From Lycorma delicatula (lineage: Eukaryota > Arthropoda > Insecta > Hemiptera > Fulgoridae): DNA of 64,000 nt. The notes under the pieces were generated by a model. The model saw only the letters and a list, made by a program, of their open reading frames with translations, made no database searches and was not told the origin of the DNA. The translations under genes were made by a program, and so were the position numbers. The DNA lies in contig NC_134462.1 of assembly GCF_047948215.1 (NCBI RefSeq), positions 117,300,437 through 117,364,436 on the forward strand, written 5' to 3'. Below are positions 58,955 through 64,000 of this stretch, piece after piece (the stretch's first letter is position 1; every line of letters begins with the position of its first letter).

Positions 58955-59190
58955 GCCATAGCTGGCCAGCTGATAATTAGCAATGCTTTCACATCATCTA
59001 CTCACGGGTTTGATTCCTGGTAAGGATATGTTGATTTTTTCCTACCGTATAACCCAACTTATCTTCTTTGTTACAAATGCATATATCTTATTTGAAATTG
59101 TAATACTAAAACGCCCTAGAGCTAGACCAGATTTGGGAATAACTCTGGACTGACCTTAATTAGGCCTATTCAGTTTGGAAGATAAAATTA
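58955..59190 (+). mobile_element. tRNA-derived SINE-like sequence (third type)
   Basis: ATAGCTGGCCAGCTGATAAT resembles an A-box region (TAGCTCAGCTGG). GGGTTTGATTCCTGG (near 59007) is a B box with one change, followed by a non-coding body ending near CAGTTTGGAAGATAAAAT. Spacing between boxes is slightly long, and an acceptor stem cannot be formed, so it is not a tRNA gene. Confidence 0.5.
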
Positions 59191-60919
59191 TTTAAAAAGT
59201 AATTTTTTCTTTTGTACTCTATTACTGGTTGGTATTACTCACACATTTTCGGTAAATTATACCTTTCTAACAATGATTTATTGATGTTAATAATATTTTT
59301 TTATTTCTATTTTATGACTTTTATTTTCTGTTGATATTAATTCTTTTATATATATTGATAATAATAATTTAGCAATATGATTCGTATATAGATAAAATAA
59401 ATTTTCCTTTTTTTGTGAATATCGTTATTTCATTTTACTAAATGCTTTATATAAAACTTGAAAAAAAAATCAGATCTTCAAAAAATTTTCTTAACATTTT
59501 GAGTACTCTACTATACCTGGCATACTAAATTTCTACTATTATATAGATAAAAGAAAGTGAAAATGGAAAATGTAATTTTTATAAAGATTGGTTTTAATCG
59601 ATTTTTAATATCTGTCAAGTTTTATTTTTCTCTTTCCTCATGAGGATTAAATATATATGAAATAATTTTTAATATAATGTATATATAAGTGTATGTATGC
59701 GTGCGTGTGAAAGCGTGTTTAGAGGGTATAAAATAATTCTTATGAAGAGCATTAGTATTGTTTTACAAACAAAAAAGAAAAACAATGGGGAGTCAAAAAC
59801 TTAGATGGCGTGTGCCTTTTTCTTACAATAGTATATCCCAGCGGTAGTAATACTACTACCGTTAACGCACGTGTCATTTTCGTTAAAAGGGAATTGTGTT
59901 ATACGTAACTAACAAAAAGGGAAGCTTTCTTTGCGAATTAAAACTGGGAAATTCGAATAAAGTAAAAAAAAAAACCCCTCTACATCGTTTCATTTATTTA
60001 GAGTTCTGTTCCCACACAATTATTAACTTACTGGGTGAGATTGAATTGTTGAACGAAAAGGACAGAATTATGAGGGTGTTTATAGAAAGGACTGAGTCGG
60101 AGAATTACAGGCGTGTCGGGATGGTGAATTAAGTATTACGCCGGTCCGACTTCAATATTATAGTTTTACGATTATTTCACGGTTGTGTTATTCTTAAAAT
60201 GGCTCTGTTTATTCTATTTATTTTTTTTATTATTTTCATTTACGTATACTTTAGATTTTATTGACTTGTTAAATAGGTATGCCATATTAATTTCATTGTA
60301 TAATAAGTATAGTATTATATTACAATATAATGTAGACTGTTTCACCGCGTCATTAGGAACTCTGAAGATTTTATAATAGTAGTATTACATAATTGGTTAT
60401 TTAAAAGTGACACTATGGTGTGATTTTCAGGTTGTATTATCCCAGTCTCGTTTTTATAAATTGTAGTAGTTTTTATAATCTTGTTGGTTCAGAACATAAA
60501 CGGTATGAAAGAGTTATTATCGAAATATCAATTTTTAATACTATCATTATTTTTGAGGATATAAAAAATTCGCACCTAAAATTTTATTTTTATTTCTCCA
60601 AGTTTTATATCGAGAAAAACAAAATTCTCAGGTTCATAAAAAGTAAATATCCGTAAAAAATTCTCCTTTTCTTCTTGTGTTTGGTTTATTTTTATACGTG
60701 TAATATAAGGAACAAAGTGATTAACCGTCCATTAAATTTATTGAATTAAGGAATTACCCAGCAAATAATGAAGAGATCAGTGTAAGAGAAAGGAAAGTAA
60801 ATTGTACAAATGATTTTTTTTTTGAAGATGAATCACAGGATATCCAATACAGATGATTCCATAAGAATTAATAGTAAAAAAATTAAAGTAATAAGCAAAA
60901 AATTAATATCAGATCAAAG
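59191..60919. other. AT-rich intergenic stretch
   Basis: 59800-60130 is GC-richer with a 78-codon frame of no known family, and contains a small perfect hairpin (CGGTAGTA ... TACTACCG near 59842). No gene is supported. Confidence 0.35.
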
Positions 60920-61380
60920 AATGAAACTACTAACAAATAAAACTACACGAATACTTAGATACGACGTAGTAAAAGTGAAAAACTAAACAAATAAAAACAA
61001 GAATGTCAGTGAACAAAGAAGCACATCTAATAGAAAGATAGTTATAAATCAAAATGGAATGAAGCGGCTCATAAATGCATAAGAAATCTTTCGATAAATA
61101 ACTGAACAAGAGAGTGAAAAACCAATATTGAAGAGTTAACGAAAATAGAAGCGTAAGCAGAATAATTAAAAATAGAAAGCTAAACTGGTTGGGAATATTT
61201 TGAGAGGAGAAGCATTGATGAAAATAGTGTTAGAAAGACGGATAGAAAATGAAAATTAATCTTTGATGATTTAAAAATTATGAGAGTTATCAGAATATTA
61301 AAAGTCCAGCAGGGATGTAGAGGAAGTTTAAAGGGACTAGTGGTAGATAATAATACGACGATAATAAATTTATTCAACCT
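60920..61380 (+). pseudogene. Very decayed LINE C-terminal fragment
   Basis: SRIIKNRKLNWLGIF near 61160 matches the LINE stretch xxIxxRRLxWxGHV, and ALMKIVLERRIENEN follows. The rest cannot be read. Assignment rests on this short match plus the similar fragment 300 bp downstream. Confidence 0.35.
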
Positions 61381-61589
61381 GTTGAAACCTAACGCTCTCC
61401 AGATTTACCTGAAAATCCCTAATATTTAATAAATAATAATAACGCCCGCTTAACATTAAAATGTAATGTTGTGTATTAAGATTAATATAACTTCTTCAGT
61501 TAAATCAACTATTGCAAAGAAGTGAAATAATTATTTTACAAATAAATAAATGCTGTTTTATAAACAGAATATTAAAACTGAAGAAGGTT

Positions 61590-62000
61590 AAATTTATCAC
61601 GAAAGGCACCTGTAATCAGAAAAATCTGTGCAAAATCATGAAATGAAGACATTATACTTGTACAAATGTACTAAAGCAGTAATCTTATACGGCACTGTAA
61701 CATTACATATAACGACCCTCGAAAAATTTCACAAGGTAGAAAGAATCTTACTAAGGAAAATCCGCGGTCCAAAAGTAACAGAGGAAGGGTTCAGACTAAA
61801 ATTTAAGAAGAACATGTACGAAAACAAAGACCTAGAAATAGCATTAAGAAAAGGTTAAATTTCTTCAGGCATATCATCAGGGTGGATCCAAACAGATTAA
61901 ATAAACAAATCTTTTACGAGCTGAGGAACATGAAAAACAAATAAATTTAACTGAAACAGATGGAAAACGCCTCCAAAGTGTAGGCTTGAAGAAAAGGACT
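61590..62000 (+). pseudogene. LINE ORF2 C-terminal fragment (RTE/Jockey-like)
   Basis: The open frame from 61628 has YKCTKAVILYGTVTLHITTL and EKFHKVERILLRKIRGPKVT, the usual (Y)xxxIxPVxxYGxETWxxT ... ERKxLRKIxGP segment. After a frameshift near 61855 it continues as FFRHIIRVDPNRLNKQIFYE, equivalent to FFGHVxRMDPxRLxKxIF. It is the same clade as the copy at 15.8 kb. It stops at a sharp change into the dispersed repeat at 62009. Confidence 0.75.
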
Positions 62001-62008
62001 GACCACCG

Positions 62009-62235
62009 TAGGGGAAGACACCCACCCTCCTTGTGATGATCCCGGTCGCCACACCACCGCCTCCGTTCTTGGCCCTAATGGGCTTTACCGGAGGTCGAGT
62101 TTTAAAACTTGATAACACAACACGGTCATCAGTTTGGCCTCTGTCAGGATGATACCGATGGAAATGCCTCGGCAGACATTTTCATCAGTGTATTTGTACA
62201 ACCTACTATCGCCTTCGTATGGCTTATTCCAACCA
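62009..62235 (+). repeat. Dispersed GC-rich repeat, copy 2
   Basis: Matches 10222-10440 in block order: CGGTCGCCACACCACCGCCT, GGGCTTTACCGGAGGTCG, CAGTTTGGCCTCTGTCAGGA, AATGCCTCGGCAGACATTTT and TCGCCTTCG. Between the first two blocks CTTTACCGGAGG pairs loosely with CCACCGCC-type sequence upstream. The copy stops at about 62235. Confidence 0.65.
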
Positions 62236-62499
62236 CGACCACTTACCATAACTTGCAATCTTTAACTATCAAATTAACCGATTGGTGGATGCGCAACCTC
62301 CTGTAACATCGAAGGTTTCACACAAAAACTGTTCCCACATCTAATTTTAATTAGACTTTGGACTCAGAACGTTACTTGATTAGTCTTTAAACACCAAAAA
62401 TACTATTCTCATACCAACAAACAAATGTTCTTCAATTCAAATTACTAAAAAGTCTTCACGTATTCCTAAAAAATTAACAAAAAAATTCACAAATTTAAT
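62236..62499. other. Short unclassified stretch
   Basis: No feature. Confidence 0.3.
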
Positions 62500-62967
62500 A
62501 GACCTTCAGTGGAAACATATCCTATCTCTCTCTCTGCACTGGTCCCCTTTCGGGAGCGAGGTCAATGCCTACATCCTCCCAAATCGCAGCTCCATCGCAA
62601 AGATCTCCACACATCCATCTCATCCTAACAGTGAATATCTCAGCTAACCGGGGCTTGATGACAAGTAAACATCCAGGCACGCCCCTGGATGCTCCCTAGC
62701 CACCCGGATGACTAGGAAGCCACCTGAGTTGCTATTCTATCTATATATCTATAACCATCAGCATCACACACCCTCGAGGACAGATAATCTAAGGAAGCCA
62801 GCGACTATGCTCCAGTCCCTTTCGCTTTTCCAATTAACTTTCAGATCAAAAGCACAATTGATCCTCGCAAGCTCTCTAGCTACTTTAGTACTTTCAGCTT
62901 CGTACCTGGAGCAACAGGTTCGAAGATAAGGGCTGCGCAAGACGTAACTTTTCAGAATAATTTGCAA
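62500..62967 (-). mobile_element. LINE 3' end (probably R1-like), minus strand
   Basis: The minus-strand frame ending at 62764 reads SRYEAESTKVARELARINCA, then FDLKVNWKSERDWSIVAGFL and RLSVLEGV. This resembles the segment after the C-terminal zinc knuckle (CPRYxxER...) and the closing ...FLRxV of R1-type ORF2. Below it on the same strand lies GC-rich presumed 3' UTR with a short stem ATCCAGG/CCTGGAT (about 62670-62690). The upstream knuckle and everything else is missing. Confidence 0.5.
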
Positions 62968-64000
62968 TATATAAGTTTTTATGTCTGAAAGAAGACAATG
63001 ATGGATAGATAAGCAAAAATGAAGCTACGCCGAAAAAAATGAGAAACGCATGAAAGAAGAGAAAAAGCTACAAAGAAGTAATATTTGCGTGGTTCTAAGT
63101 TGGTATTTTTGCATTAAAAAAAATACTATTTTTAAAATGTTTATTGCAAAACTTTTTTTATGAATGAATTTTTTTACTACTTTAACATTTGAAATTTAGC
63201 AACGATTCATTACTGTTAAATTGTCTTTAATTTATTTACAAAAGCAAATGACAAAATAACTGTTATTATAAAAGATACTTTATCAAAACATTATATTGAA
63301 ATTATGTATGCGTAACGTTACGCGTAATAAAACTTAATATTGCTTTCAACAATTCGCGATATTTATTTTTCCCTAATTTCAAATAATAGTGCTAACAAAA
63401 TATAGGTAAATATTATTATTTTTTAATCTTTAACGGGGATGAAGGGATGTGATAACATTTTTCTTATGCGTTATGTGTAATTACTGTTATATATTTTTGA
63501 GAATATAATTGTGTCGTTTAACACTCTTTTCATTTGACTTTCTATTCCGAGTTCATTTTTGTAATTTTAATGAAACTAATTAGTAGAGTTTTATCTTTTA
63601 CTGTGTAATGTACTTTTAAAAAAAATTCTTTTTTATTCCTAAAAACTATTATTAATAGAAAAATGTTTCTGTACGTTAAAAATTTATTTATTTGTTTGGA
63701 GGAACAATAAATTTTTATTATATAATACCATTTTTTAAATACAATCCAAAAAAGTGTGTATAATATATCGTTTGTAAAAAAAAAAGTAGAAAAAAGATTA
63801 TTTATTTACATAATTTTTGGTTGTAATATTATATAAAATTAAATATTTTTTTGTCTTTTACATGTTTACGAGCACATATCAACGGGTTAATTTAAAGAAT
63901 AATTAGAACCATTTGTAAATCCATACCTATTATACTAAAATATATGGGCATACACATTGCTGGCTCACACACATATAAACACAACGAATAAGAAATGTAG
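62968..64000. other. AT-rich intergenic stretch
   Basis: No supported feature to the end of the window. Confidence 0.4.

Noticed and set aside
59896..60132. 78-codon frame, possibly a conserved small protein
   Set aside because: No recognised family, and it crosses a poly(A) run. It is left as unclassified.
1..64000. CRISPR arrays, operons, riboswitches or bacterial insertion sequences
   Set aside because: No regularly spaced repeats or prokaryotic gene arrangement; the sequence is clearly eukaryotic.

Overview
The window looks like AT-rich, non-coding nuclear DNA of an animal, most likely an insect and possibly a hemipteran. The reasons are the very low GC, the TA microsatellites, and the mix of old transposable elements: R1-like, Jockey/CR1-like and RTE/Jockey-like LINEs, Penelope-like elements with GIY-YIG endonuclease, Tc1/mariner transposons, tRNA-derived SINEs, and two multicopy protein families familiar from arthropod assemblies. 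The species assignment is inference. I found no intact host gene, no genuine tRNA or rRNA gene, no CRISPR array and no bacterial-type operon. Almost every open reading frame that makes sense is a broken piece of a mobile element.

Layout, 1-19 kb: decayed LINE reverse transcriptase (1.08-2.19 kb); a nearly full-length Tc1/mariner element with terminal inverted repeats (4.14-5.46 kb) beside a TA microsatellite; an uncharacterised GC-richer block (6.46-6.85 kb); a SINE (7.74-7.87 kb); a 1.5 kb element with long inverted arms and a DUF4817-like fragment (8.6-10.1 kb); a dispersed GC-rich repeat (10.2-10.7 kb) with a second copy at 62.0 kb; a minus-strand pseudogene of a multicopy arthropod family (10.78-11.45 kb); and a LINE tail inserted into another LINE with a clear target-site duplication (15.8-16.5 kb). 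A Penelope-like element lies at 18.6-19.8 kb.

Layout, 19-44 kb: mostly featureless AT-rich DNA holding SINEs (23.05, 24.8 and 38.8 kb), a second multicopy-family pseudogene (25.8-27.4 kb), an R1-like LINE 3' end on the minus strand (30.1-30.6 kb), a second Penelope-like element bounded by inverted copies of a structured motif (31.0-32.55 kb), a LINE ORF1 with zinc knuckles (33.8-35.1 kb), a mariner remnant (38.0-38.7 kb), and a minus-strand RT fragment (43.3-43.5 kb).

Layout, 44-64 kb: three long copies of one non-coding repeat family (44.5-46.2, 51.7-52.9 and 57.85-58.53 kb), a Jockey-like RT (46.3-47.5 kb), a SINE followed by an R1-like LINE 3' end whose untranslated region carries a strong hairpin (48.05-49.2 kb), two more SINE-like copies, and a nested cluster of LINE fragments at 60.9-63.0 kb.

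The elements do not act as a pathway. They record successive insertion, truncation and nesting. The features most worth a second look are the structured motif shared by the two Penelope-like elements, the long-armed DUF4817 element, the three-copy repeat family with matching ends and an internal B-box-like sequence, and the hairpin in the R1-like 3' UTR.
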